Shown one piece after another: positions 1 to 7,223 of a DNA stretch of 7,462 nt (position 1 is its first letter; the number at the start of each line of letters is the position of its first letter). The DNA comes from an uncultured Clostridia bacterium. Its GTDB lineage: Bacteria; Bacillota; Clostridia; Christensenellales; UBA1242. The DNA is taken from contig CAJFOL010000051.1 in the NCBI GenBank assembly GCA_904397185.1, forward strand, positions 1-7,462, written 5' to 3'. The notes beneath the pieces are model-generated. The model saw only the letters and a program-made list of their open reading frames with translations, made no database searches and had not been told where the DNA came from. A program made the translations under genes and the position numbers.

Positions 1-118
1 TAAAATTTTATGCAAATAAAATTTTAGCATCACATGGTTTATAATTTGTTATATAATAAATTTTTTAAAAAAAATACAGAGAGTGCCAAAAAAAATTAGG
101 TAAAAAACAAAATTTATG

Positions 119-124
119 TATAAT
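119..124 (+). promoter_or_regulatory. Probable -10 box of the peroxiredoxin gene
   Basis: A perfect TATAAT lies 43 bases before the peroxiredoxin start codon, so transcription would begin near base 131 and give a leader of about 37 bases containing the ribosome site. The -35 region at the usual 16-18 base distance is poor (TTAGGT at 96-101). Two other perfect TATAAT strings lie further upstream, at 40-45 and 52-57, in equally AT-rich DNA. The choice of this box therefore rests on its closeness to the gene, and chance matches are likely in such sequence. Confidence 0.35.
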
Positions 125-167
125 AAAAATAAAGAGAATGTAAATTTTCTTTTAAAAGGAGATTATT

Positions 168-836
168 ATGGAAGAAAATAGAATGCCTCTCATTGGCGAC
201 AAAGCACCAGCCTTCAAGGCTGTAACAACACAGGGAGAAATCAATTTCCCTGAAGATTACAAAGGGAAATGGGTGATACTTTTCTCTCATCCTGCCGACT
301 TCACACCTGTTTGTACAACAGAGTTTATGACCTTCGGCTCAATGATGGAAGAATTTAAAGCCATCAACACCGAACTTGTGGGACTTAGTGTAGACTCAAT
401 CTACTCTCATATTGCATGGCTACGAAAAATACAAGAACTTACTTGGAAAGATAAAGCCCACATTGAAGTTAAATTTCCGCTTATTGAAGATATTAAAATG
501 GAAGTTGCAAGCAAATATGGCATGATACAGCCATCTCAGTCGACCACTCAAGCGGTGAGAGCGGTGTTTATAATTGACCCGAATGGTGTGATAAGGACTA
601 TCCTTTACTATCCTATCTCAACAGGTCGAAACTTCAGCGAAATTAAGAGAATTGTTTTGGCACTTCAAAAGGCTGATAAGGATGCCTGTGCGACACCTGC
701 AGACTGGCAACCAGGCGATGACGTAATCGTGCCAACCGCTGGTTCTTGTGGTGTTGCTAAAGAGCGAGTAGAGAGCAATGACCCGAGCCAATACTGCCTT
801 GATTGGTTTATGTGCTTTAGAAAAGAGAAAAAATAA
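168..836 (+). CDS. Peroxiredoxin, Prx6 / archaeal-type thiol peroxidase
   Basis: This cytoplasmic thiol peroxidase would reduce hydrogen peroxide and organic hydroperoxides. The AhpC/TSA thioredoxin-fold domain covers about residues 7-140. The active-site motif PADFTPVC places the peroxidatic cysteine at C49, with T46 and P42 in the usual PxxxTxxC pattern; R131 in the VRAVFIIDP segment is the likely catalytic arginine. The C-terminal 1-Cys-Prx-type extension (about 145-205) includes the typical TPADWQPGDDVIVP stretch. At 222 residues it has the usual Prx6-family length. The tail carries C210 and C216 in a C-x5-C arrangement, as known from archaeal enzymes such as the Aeropyrum thiol peroxidase, so C210 probably resolves the oxidised C49; extra cysteines are C174 and C194. 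The start is set by AGGAG at 157-161, six bases before the ATG; M6 has no such site. It is a single gene ending at a terminator shared with the convergent subtilase. The family is secure; the reductant is unknown. Confidence 0.95.
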   Translation: MEENRMPLIGDKAPAFKAVTTQGEINFPEDYKGKWVILFSHPADFTPVCTTEFMTFGSMMEEFKAINTELVGLSVDSIYSHIAWLRKIQELTWKDKAHIEVKFPLIEDIKMEVASKYGMIQPSQSTTQAVRAVFIIDPNGVIRTILYYPISTGRNFSEIKRIVLALQKADKDACATPADWQPGDDVIVPTAGSCGVAKERVESNDPSQYCLDWFMCFRKEKK

Positions 837-948
837 ATAAAAAATCAGTTATTTTGATAAAAAACACAAAAAATTAATCGAAAATATAAAAAATCAAAAA
901 TTATCAAAAAATATAATGATTTTTATAAATTTTTAAATATTTTCAGCA

Positions 949-977
949 AAAAAATCCCTTTTGAAAAGGGATTTTTT
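949..977. terminator. Bidirectional rho-independent terminator
   Basis: Bases 949-960 (A6-TCCCTT) pair perfectly with 966-977 (AAGGGA-T6), giving a 12-bp stem around a five-base TTGAA loop. T-rich DNA follows on the plus strand (gtttttatt), and an A-run on the left becomes a U-run for minus-strand transcripts. It lies between two convergent genes, 113 bases after the peroxiredoxin stop and 41 bases beyond the subtilase stop, so one hairpin can end both messages. Confidence 0.9.
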
Positions 978-1017
978 GTTTTTATTATAAAAATTATAAA
1001 TTAATATCAATTATATA

Positions 1018-4000
1018 TTAATATCTATCCATATCAGAATATAGACGTCTTCTTCTTATGAAAATTGTGATTGGAACGGACACTATGATTATACCGCCAA
1101 CGACCGCAAGTACAATTATGACAATCTTTCCACTTTCGGTCTCAAAAAATGGTCTTTCTATAAATCTTACACTGATGGTCATGTTTTGTTCTATATCGCT
1201 TACTCTTAAAATATTACTTTCTTCACTATCTACAAGTGAGCCATTAACATATATTTCAATTCGGTTTTTATCATAGTCAGTATCTATTCTAAACACCCTA
1301 TCATCGCCGTATTCTACACTTGTCAAGTCTTGAGAGCAATAGAATCTGCCATTACCTTCGACTAATACATTGACTTGAAATTTATAAATTTCAAAGTCAA
1401 CTTCAAAATTGTGACTATCTTCTATATTTGCAAAAGTGTATCCAGATTTCTCAACTTCTGCAATTTCGCTTCCACTAAGAGATTGTCCATCAACGGTTAT
1501 TGACAAAATATAGTAACCTTCTTTTGGTAGTACGTAGTAAGTTACATTGGTGTTGAAGTTACGTTCAATTGTGCCATTTTCGTTTGCATGAATGATATTT
1601 CCTTCGCTGTCATGAATGACAATCTCGCCATTACTATCAAATGAGTAGTCAAGTTGATAGGTCTTTATCTGCCATTTTGCATATAGTGTGAAGTTCTCTG
1701 CTGGCATTGTTGAAAAATCGTATTTTTCTTGGAAAGAACTATCCTTATACCAGCCAAGGAAATCATAACCCTTTCGTGAAGGAACATATGGACTTATTTG
1801 AGAATTATAATCATAATTATAGTCTACATTTTCGTTGTCATAGCCCAAATCATAGGTTATTTGATACTCTGTAACTTCAAAATATACTTCAATTGTGTGA
1901 TTTTCGGTAACTGACAAGAATGTATAGCAATCATCTAAAGACTGCACTGAGACCTCTTCGCTGTCTACCACCACTCTTTGTACGTGATAGCCAGTATCTG
2001 GCAATAAGAGATATGTTTGACTCTTGCCGTATTCAATCTCAATCCGACCATCTGGTGAAATTTGCCCATTTTCACCAGCATATGACGAAATAAAGTAAAC
2101 ATTTATTGCAAAATTTACTTCAATGGTATGAGAGGAGTCAATGTTTTCGAAGGTATACCCCTCTTCAAGTATGGTTTCATATTGCTCTTCATCTATTAAT
2201 TTATCATCGACAAAAATTGATTCAATATGATATCCCCTATTTGGCAATATAATATATGTCGCATTTTGCCCGTAGGAGTATACTCGCTCACCAGTTGGAG
2301 AGATGATTCCGTTGCCACTTGATAAGGAGTCTATTGTGAACTGGTCAATTGCAAACTGGGCCCTAATTTGATGGTCATCGTCAATATTTACAAAAGTATA
2401 GCCATCCTTGATTGCATTTGTCAGAGCATCTCCCGAAAGTCTGACTCCGTCTACAATAATCGCCGAAACGTGATAGCCCTTGTCTGGAATAAAGGTAAAG
2501 GTTTGGCTTGTATTATATTCCTTTTCGACCTCTCCGCTTGGAGAAATTTGACCATTGCCGTCACTTGTCGCGTAGATACAATAGGTCATTATTTGCCATT
2601 TTGCATAAACGGTGACGTTATCTTCTGGCATAACAGTGAAGATATATTCATTAATGCAATCTTTTTCTTGATACCAGTCAACAAAGTTGTAACCTGTTCG
2701 CTGAGGGCTGGCAATCACGGCTATTGTCTCGCCCGCCTTGTAAGTTTGAATGGTGGTCACATCATCATATAGAACATATGTCAATGTATAGTCTGGCTTT
2801 TCTTGAAGATAAATCATACCATCTCTATTGACAAACTCATATTTTGAATTTTTCAGTTGTGAAAGGTCAATGTTTGCACCATTTTCTAGTATTATAATTG
2901 GACTTTTTAAATAAACCGTCTCATCGCTCATCTCGATATTGAAGATTTGCTCTTCGCTCAAACTCTCAACAACTGTCAGCGAAATTGGAAGTGTTGAGTT
3001 GTCAATATAGAAACTACCAAACTTGCAGTTTGAGTCTATCTGCACACAGTTTTCTTGCAAACTATCAGCATCACTATCAGTTAAAACAATGTCATAATAT
3101 TGTTCTATGGAAGATATATCCCCGCTTGAACTTCCGCCTAAAAGGTTGACTTGGCTATTGCTATTAAGTGAAACATATATCAAACTTTGACAATTATTTT
3201 CGGTAAAATTACCATCATTTAATGTTAAAATACTGTTATTTTCTGCAAAAACGATGTTTTTTGCATTATTTTTATCAAAATTTGCATTGTCAATTGTTAG
3301 GTTGCCATTATTTACGTATAAAATCGCACCATCCTGCACTATTAAATTTTGCAATGTCGCTCCGCCACCAATATTAACATTGCTTGCAGAAATCAAATTG
3401 CCATTATTTTGAGGAGTTGAACTGTCAACCACTTTTCCATTGATTGTCAGATTTGAACCACTTTCTCCGTCAATTATGCTGTCCGCCAAAACATTTTGAA
3501 GTTGCGCATTTGTCTCTATAGTAAGAGTTGCATTTGTTTTTATCAAAAACAGAGTGTCAATGCTGTTTTTATTTGACTGTCCGTCAATGTATATCGATGT
3601 AACCCTTAAACCTTGATATATTGTTTGGAAGTATCCTACTGCCAAACTTGCACCATCGCCTATTGTTATAGCAGGATAAGTTTCTTGAATGTCTTCGTGA
3701 ATATAAATGGTAGAATTGTTTGCCGAAAGCAGAGTTATATTTTTGTCAATGAGTATGTTATCTTTTAGATAACAATCCTGTGTCACCACTATAATGTCGC
3801 CATCAACGGCTGAATCTAAGGCAAGTTCAATAGTGGTGAAGTATTGCCACCCAGACTGAGTGTAAATCTGTGCCACATGGTAACTCTCGCTTGCTTTGAC
3901 GGTGACCTCACATATATTTGAAGTGATAGTGTTGTCTTCCCAGTCGGTCACTACAACGTAATATTTGGTTGTTCCAAGTTCGAGCGACTGCAATGTAAAA

Positions 4001-6378
4001 GTCGGTTGTGTCTGTCCTTCAATCATCTCGCCATTTGAAGTATCTCCGCTGGTTGTGTACCATTGATAGGAAAGTTTTAGTCCATTTGCAGATATTTTGA
4101 GTGATTCATCGTCTCCTCTCTCTATCTCTTTTGTCATTGGAAGATTGCTCGTAAAGGCAAGCGGTTCAATAGCGACAAATTCATTTCCGAAATTATCACA
4201 ATAATCCTCTGCGGTACTCCCTTCATAGCCATAGACGGTTATACCCTGTCCTACACCTTCGCCATAGGTGGTTCGTAGCGACCTTCCTATCGCCACCATG
4301 GTCACACCAGAATTATAGAAAGACTCCTCGCCTATGGTGATAAGTTTTGGAAGATATACCTCCTTTAAACTCGTGCAACCCTCAAACACGTGACCAAGCA
4401 CATCTTGATTTTGTTTTTCTTCGCCTAGTCTCTCCACCTTTTTAGTCTCTATATCGCTTAAAGATTGACAGTTTTGGAATGCATAGGCACAAATTTTAGT
4501 TACACCACTTATCTCAATGCTCCTAAGATTGACACAATCGGAGAAACAATATTCGCCTATTGTCAGGCAGGTGCTAGGCAAAGTGAGGACTTCTATCTCA
4601 TTGTCATTAAAAAGTCTGGCATCCAAGGCTGTGACAGTCCGCCCGTCCACAATGCTTGGAATAACAAGTTCGCTAAAATGCCCTGTATAAGAAGTGAGTG
4701 TGCCGTTGTCGTTTGTAAAGAAGTCGTCTATATCATCATTAGGATTGAACATATCCACTTTATAAAGAATTGAACTTCCTGTTATACTGCCACCCACCAT
4801 ATCATAAGCCATAAAATAATATATGTCAGAGTGAGTGATTGTTAATGTGGTAGAGTATAGGTTTGAGTTTCGTGTTGGAATGGTTCCGTCTGTTGTGTAA
4901 TAGACTTGATATCCGCTCGGTGCCTGAACAGTAAGGCGGTAACTACCTTCAAACTGTATATATTCTGTTGTGTCTATTTCTTTATTGTTATTTTTAAAAG
5001 TCAAAACCTCTTGAGAGCAGTCTACATTAAAATACTTTAAGTCGACCATGCCATTGCCATAAAATTCATCCCAGCCTTTGTCACCAAGGTCAAGTGTATT
5101 TTCATAGAGCCTTGCCTCGATAATATCATCGGTATAAGTTGGCTTTGCCCCCTGCCAGTATATCTCGTCACAACATAAAAGTGCCACGGCAGCACTGACA
5201 TGAGGAGATGCCATAGATGTCCCTGACATATATGCCCCCACATTGTCAGCGGTATAATAGGCAGAAAAAATCTCTGTTCCTGGTGCTGAAATGTCGACAG
5301 TCGAGCCAAAATTTGAATAACTATGGTCAAACGAAACCACATCGTCATCCTCTTTAAGTGCGGATACTACAATTGCACTCTCACTGTTTGCTGGCATATA
5401 ATTTTCAACGTCGAGTTGGTCATTGCCAGCCGACACAACAGGTAAAATATTTTTATCTCTCAACTCATTAAACAAAGTGTCGAAATAATTTGAATAATAA
5501 CTATTTGTTCCTCCGCCCAAACTCATATTGACACAGCATATATTGTACTGATTGCTATAGACATTAATTACCCTCTCTAGTGCGACAATAAAATTTGAGA
5601 AATTGCCACTTCCCGCACTATTCAACACTTTTATAGGTAAAATTTTGACATTGGTCGGTGTGAGTTGAGTGATTATACCCGATACATGAGAGCCATGTCC
5701 GTTGTCGTCCTCAAAATCATACTGCTGATTTAGGGCATTTGACTGATAATAACTATAGCCTACTATCTGTCCGTTTTCTTCGATAAGCCTATCTTCAAAA
5801 AATATGTGTGTCGGTCTTATACCTGTGTCAAGCACGACAACCACTACATCTTCATCGGTTCCATGAGCCGTCAAATAGTCATTGATGCCTGCCGTATTCA
5901 TTACTTCCGCCCCCCATGTGCCTTGGGTAGGATATGTATAATTGTTGTCAGCATAGTCATCAATATAAATCTTTTGATCAACAATGACTATCAAATCTTC
6001 ATTTTTGCTAAGTTGATTGTAGGCTTGCTCTGTGTCCTCTTCACTATCAAATGCCAAAATATTATAATTTTTATAGCCGTCTATAACACTCGTTGCACCA
6101 TAATAATAGTCAATTTCTCCTATGACTATAAGTCTCTTTAGTGCAAAAACTGAATCTTCATAATTGTTCTTGCTAAAAGAACGTGCAGATAAACCATTAT
6201 CTTCCTCTTCACTCACAAGTTTTAAAAATTCATCTTCAAATCTATAAAAATCTTCCACAGAGCCACTTTCTGCATAACTTGTATTGTCAACATCGATCAA
6301 AAAGCCAAGGCAAAATATTGTCAATAATGCGAATAAAACAAAACTAAATAAACTTTTCTTTTGTAATGAAGAATGCAT
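1018..6378 (-). CDS. Giant cell-surface subtilisin-like serine protease (peptidase S8) with LRR, beta-helix and InlB-type repeats
   Basis: This is a 1786-residue secreted protease held on the outer face of the membrane. A signal peptide (1-36; KK, hydrophobic 10-28, possible cleavage after SYA) precedes a propeptide-like region (about 75-140). The S8 domain (about 155-447) has catalytic D184 (VVLDTG), H228 (HGSHVSG), S388 (GTSMASPH) and oxyanion N319 (SAGND), so it should be active. Next come a chitobiase-C-like domain (473-541, YYTTDGTIPT), BspA-type LRRs (569-738), an Ig-like domain (745-828, YQWY), a beta-helix (832-1195), and Listeria-Bacteroides and larger InlB-like repeats (1197-1740). 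A transmembrane helix (about 1752-1774) ends in RRRR and a short cytoplasmic tail. There is no LPXTG sortase motif; anchoring is by the helix. The ATG at 6378 is chosen for its AAGGGAG site; an in-frame ATG at 6408 would add ten residues but has no site. It is monocistronic. Substrates are unknown; roles in adhesion or degradation of host proteins are inferred. Confidence 0.93.
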   Translation of the reverse strand: MHSSLQKKSLFSFVLFALLTIFCLGFLIDVDNTSYAESGSVEDFYRFEDEFLKLVSEEEDNGLSARSFSKNNYEDSVFALKRLIVIGEIDYYYGATSVIDGYKNYNILAFDSEEDTEQAYNQLSKNEDLIVIVDQKIYIDDYADNNYTYPTQGTWGAEVMNTAGINDYLTAHGTDEDVVVVVLDTGIRPTHIFFEDRLIEENGQIVGYSYYQSNALNQQYDFEDDNGHGSHVSGIITQLTPTNVKILPIKVLNSAGSGNFSNFIVALERVINVYSNQYNICCVNMSLGGGTNSYYSNYFDTLFNELRDKNILPVVSAGNDQLDVENYMPANSESAIVVSALKEDDDVVSFDHSYSNFGSTVDISAPGTEIFSAYYTADNVGAYMSGTSMASPHVSAAVALLCCDEIYWQGAKPTYTDDIIEARLYENTLDLGDKGWDEFYGNGMVDLKYFNVDCSQEVLTFKNNNKEIDTTEYIQFEGSYRLTVQAPSGYQVYYTTDGTIPTRNSNLYSTTLTITHSDIYYFMAYDMVGGSITGSSILYKVDMFNPNDDIDDFFTNDNGTLTSYTGHFSELVIPSIVDGRTVTALDARLFNDNEIEVLTLPSTCLTIGEYCFSDCVNLRSIEISGVTKICAYAFQNCQSLSDIETKKVERLGEEKQNQDVLGHVFEGCTSLKEVYLPKLITIGEESFYNSGVTMVAIGRSLRTTYGEGVGQGITVYGYEGSTAEDYCDNFGNEFVAIEPLAFTSNLPMTKEIERGDDESLKISANGLKLSYQWYTTSGDTSNGEMIEGQTQPTFTLQSLELGTTKYYVVVTDWEDNTITSNICEVTVKASESYHVAQIYTQSGWQYFTTIELALDSAVDGDIIVVTQDCYLKDNILIDKNITLLSANNSTIYIHEDIQETYPAITIGDGASLAVGYFQTIYQGLRVTSIYIDGQSNKNSIDTLFLIKTNATLTIETNAQLQNVLADSIIDGESGSNLTINGKVVDSSTPQNNGNLISASNVNIGGGATLQNLIVQDGAILYVNNGNLTIDNANFDKNNAKNIVFAENNSILTLNDGNFTENNCQSLIYVSLNSNSQVNLLGGSSSGDISSIEQYYDIVLTDSDADSLQENCVQIDSNCKFGSFYIDNSTLPISLTVVESLSEEQIFNIEMSDETVYLKSPIIILENGANIDLSQLKNSKYEFVNRDGMIYLQEKPDYTLTYVLYDDVTTIQTYKAGETIAVIASPQRTGYNFVDWYQEKDCINEYIFTVMPEDNVTVYAKWQIMTYCIYATSDGNGQISPSGEVEKEYNTSQTFTFIPDKGYHVSAIIVDGVRLSGDALTNAIKDGYTFVNIDDDHQIRAQFAIDQFTIDSLSSGNGIISPTGERVYSYGQNATYIILPNRGYHIESIFVDDKLIDEEQYETILEEGYTFENIDSSHTIEVNFAINVYFISSYAGENGQISPDGRIEIEYGKSQTYLLLPDTGYHVQRVVVDSEEVSVQSLDDCYTFLSVTENHTIEVYFEVTEYQITYDLGYDNENVDYNYDYNSQISPYVPSRKGYDFLGWYKDSSFQEKYDFSTMPAENFTLYAKWQIKTYQLDYSFDSNGEIVIHDSEGNIIHANENGTIERNFNTNVTYYVLPKEGYYILSITVDGQSLSGSEIAEVEKSGYTFANIEDSHNFEVDFEIYKFQVNVLVEGNGRFYCSQDLTSVEYGDDRVFRIDTDYDKNRIEIYVNGSLVDSEESNILRVSDIEQNMTISVRFIERPFFETESGKIVIIVLAVVGGIIIVSVPITIFIRRRRLYSDMDRY
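1159..2790 (-). repeat. Tandem Listeria-Bacteroides and larger InlB-like repeats in the subtilase stalk
   Basis: Seven modules form the membrane-proximal stalk. Two are about 67-residue Listeria-Bacteroides (Flg_new type) repeats, at residues 1197-1262 and 1503-1570, each with a GYxFxxWY core and a closing MPxxNxTxYAKWQ. Five are larger beta-rich repeats at about 1263-1344, 1345-1424, 1425-1501, 1571-1664 and 1665-1740. The first four share NGxISPxG-like starts, a GYHV...IxVD centre and a GYTFxNIxxxHxIxVxF end; the fifth is degenerate. The order L-R-R-R-L-R-R suggests an L-plus-R block was duplicated. The DNA copies have diverged clearly, so the expansion is old and slippage is unlikely. Such repeats are known from bacterial adhesins and surface proteins as spacers or binding modules. 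Confidence 0.85.
2794..3885 (-). other. Right-handed beta-helix region of the subtilase
   Basis: Residues 832-1195 look like a pectate-lyase-like right-handed beta-helix. They begin with a typical opening, in which a segment running FTTIELALDSAVDGDIIVV is followed by DNILIDKNITLLS, and continue with short beta-strands separated by Asn- and Gly-rich turns. Between about residues 950 and 1082 a strand of the form LTIxx or VNIGG recurs every 24-26 residues, matching one helix coil each. In surface proteins this fold often serves as a rigid stalk or carbohydrate-binding surface. No catalytic residues of a lyase can be claimed from the sequence. Confidence 0.65.
4165..4674 (-). repeat. BspA-type leucine-rich repeats (LRR_5) of the subtilase
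   Basis: Residues 569-738 carry four to five BspA/LRR_5 repeats of roughly 22-23 residues or longer. Their consensus elements are IGEYCFSDCVNLRSIEI, ICAYAFQNCQSLSDIE, HVFEGCTSLKEVYLP and IGEESFYNSGVTMV. The block ends in the usual BspA terminal segment, YGYEGSTAEDYCDNFGNEFVAI. In known proteins (Tannerella BspA, Treponema, Trichomonas, many gut Firmicutes) these repeats mediate binding to host proteins or other cells. Here they sit directly after the protease and chitobiase-C-like domains, which suggests substrate or surface targeting (inference). Confidence 0.85.
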
Positions 6379-6383
6379 ATTTT

Positions 6384-6390
6384 CTCCCTT
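6384..6390 (-). promoter_or_regulatory. Ribosome binding site that fixes the subtilase start
   Basis: On the minus strand AAGGGAG (6390 to 6384) stands five bases before the ATG at 6378. The alternative in-frame ATG at 6408 lies upstream of this site and is preceded only by AT-rich sequence. The shorter start also gives a standard signal peptide beginning MHSSLQKKSL. The shorter product is therefore preferred. Confidence 0.85.
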
Positions 6391-6409
6391 GAAATATATT
6401 ATATACAAT

Positions 6410-6438
6410 ATAATAAGATATATTTAAAATTACTCCAA
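6410..6438 (-). promoter_or_regulatory. Possible subtilase promoter
   Basis: Read on the minus strand, TTGGAG (6438-6433) and TATTAT (6415-6410) are separated by exactly 17 bases. The first matches the -35 consensus at three of six positions and the second matches -10 at five of six. Transcription would begin near 6403, leaving about 25 bases of leader that includes the ribosome site. A perfect TATAAT at 6403-6398 is an alternative -10 box but has no recognisable -35 and lies very close to the ribosome site. Confidence 0.35.
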
Positions 6439-6544
6439 CTTAATAGTAACACACTTGATATAAAAAAAGCAAACACATAAGTAACCTTATTTAAAAAAAA
6501 TTACTTTTCGTCATGTTTTGTAACATTAGCCTCGTTTATTTATT

Positions 6545-6572
6545 TTGTCTTTTTCATCTCTTTTGTTATAAT
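6545..6572 (+). promoter_or_regulatory. Extended -10 promoter of the flavin reductase-like gene
   Basis: A perfect TATAAT at 6567-6572 is preceded by TG plus one base (6564-6566), forming an extended -10. TTGTCT at 6545-6550 lies 16 bases upstream as a partial -35. Transcription would start about 6579, only some 17 bases before the ATG. This is the most convincing promoter in the window. Confidence 0.6.
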
Positions 6573-6595
6573 AAACTTGATAAGAAAGAAAAACT

Positions 6596-7162
6596 ATGAG
6601 AAAAGATATTAAAACAACAGAGGCAATATTTCCTATGCCTGTGCTTATGATTGCAACTTATAATGATGACGGAAGTGTCGATGTCATGAATGCAGCATGG
6701 GGAACAATGCTCAGCCGAAATGAAGTTATACTCAACCTGACCGAGACACACAAAACGGTAAAGAACATTAAAAAACGTGAGGCTTTCACGGTAAGCATTG
6801 CAGATGCAAAACACGTGGTCGAAGCAGACTATTTCGGAGTTGTATCCGCAAACAATACCCCAAACAAATTTGAAAAGAGCGGACTTACAGCGACAAAATC
6901 AACAAATGTTGATGCTCCAATTATCAATGAATTCCCTCTTTGCATGGAATGTGAATTTATAGAATATCAAGATGATAGGTACGGATGCGGGGTTATCGGC
7001 AAAATAGTGAATGTAACTGCTGATGAAAGTGTACTTAAAGACGGAAAAGTGGATATTGAACTTGTCAATGCCATTGCTTTTGACCCTTACACTCACGGCT
7101 ACTACAAGGTATCTTCTCGGGTAGGCGAAGCATTTAAAGACGGCTTAAAACTTAAAAAATAG
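6596..7162 (+). CDS. Flavin reductase-like FMN-binding split-barrel protein
   Basis: The 188-residue product matches the flavin reductase-like family (COG1853, DIM6/NTAB; FMN-binding split barrel), small cytoplasmic proteins that bind FMN and use NAD(P)H or partner proteins to move electrons. Typical segments are FPMPVLMIATYNDDG near the N-terminus (about 12-26), MNAAWGTM (31-38), LTETHKTVKNI (about 48-58), an AFTVSIADAKHVVEADYFGVVS stretch (about 62-83), and the C-terminal AFDPYTHGYYKVSSRVGEAFKDGL segment. These occur in the usual order and the length is normal, so it appears intact. MRKDI at the start agrees with family members, although only a weak purine tract (AAGAAAG) precedes the ATG. 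The gene is divergent from the subtilase and has its own extended -10 promoter. A role in redox balance or oxygen protection, perhaps alongside the nearby peroxiredoxin, is inference; the true acceptor cannot be read from sequence. Confidence 0.92.
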   Translation: MRKDIKTTEAIFPMPVLMIATYNDDGSVDVMNAAWGTMLSRNEVILNLTETHKTVKNIKKREAFTVSIADAKHVVEADYFGVVSANNTPNKFEKSGLTATKSTNVDAPIINEFPLCMECEFIEYQDDRYGCGVIGKIVNVTADESVLKDGKVDIELVNAIAFDPYTHGYYKVSSRVGEAFKDGLKLKK

Positions 7163-7223
7163 CAAAAATTACACAAAAATTACGTAAAAAACACGTTTTT
7201 TCGCATAAAAACATAAAAATACA

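Noticed and set aside
39..60. Possible PerR box (TTATAAT...TTATATAATAA) in front of the peroxiredoxin gene
   Set aside because: The left half-site fits, but no second half fits the 7-1-7 inverted repeat; the right half has many mismatches and the region is so AT-rich that partial matches are expected.
885..927. AT hairpin (AAAAATCA 889-896 with TGATTTTT 917-924) as another terminator
   Set aside because: The arms pair, but the 20-base loop and near absence of G/C make it weak; the strong hairpin at 949-977 explains termination.
1018..1128. Sortase (LPXTG-type) anchor at the subtilase C-terminus
   Set aside because: A hydrophobic helix and basic tail are present, but no LPXTG-like pentapeptide precedes the helix; the upstream residues are ERPFFETESGK.
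1058..1276. Antisense open frame of 72 codons inside the subtilase gene
   Set aside because: It lies wholly opposite the transmembrane and stalk coding region, resembles no family I recognise, and is best explained as a shadow of the real gene. The same applies to the open frames at 2368-2772, 4465-4773 and 5806-6141.
5037..5348. Same-strand open frame of 103 codons overlapping the protease domain
   Set aside because: It is an alternative frame through the catalytic Ser region, where the main frame shows conserved S8 motifs; no ribosome site or family match supports it.
6566..6814. Minus-strand open frame crossing the flavin reductase-like promoter and gene start
   Set aside because: The plus-strand frame has clear family motifs and a promoter; the minus-strand product is Cys-rich, low in recognisable motifs and a shadow. 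The frame at 6899-7096 is rejected for the same reason.
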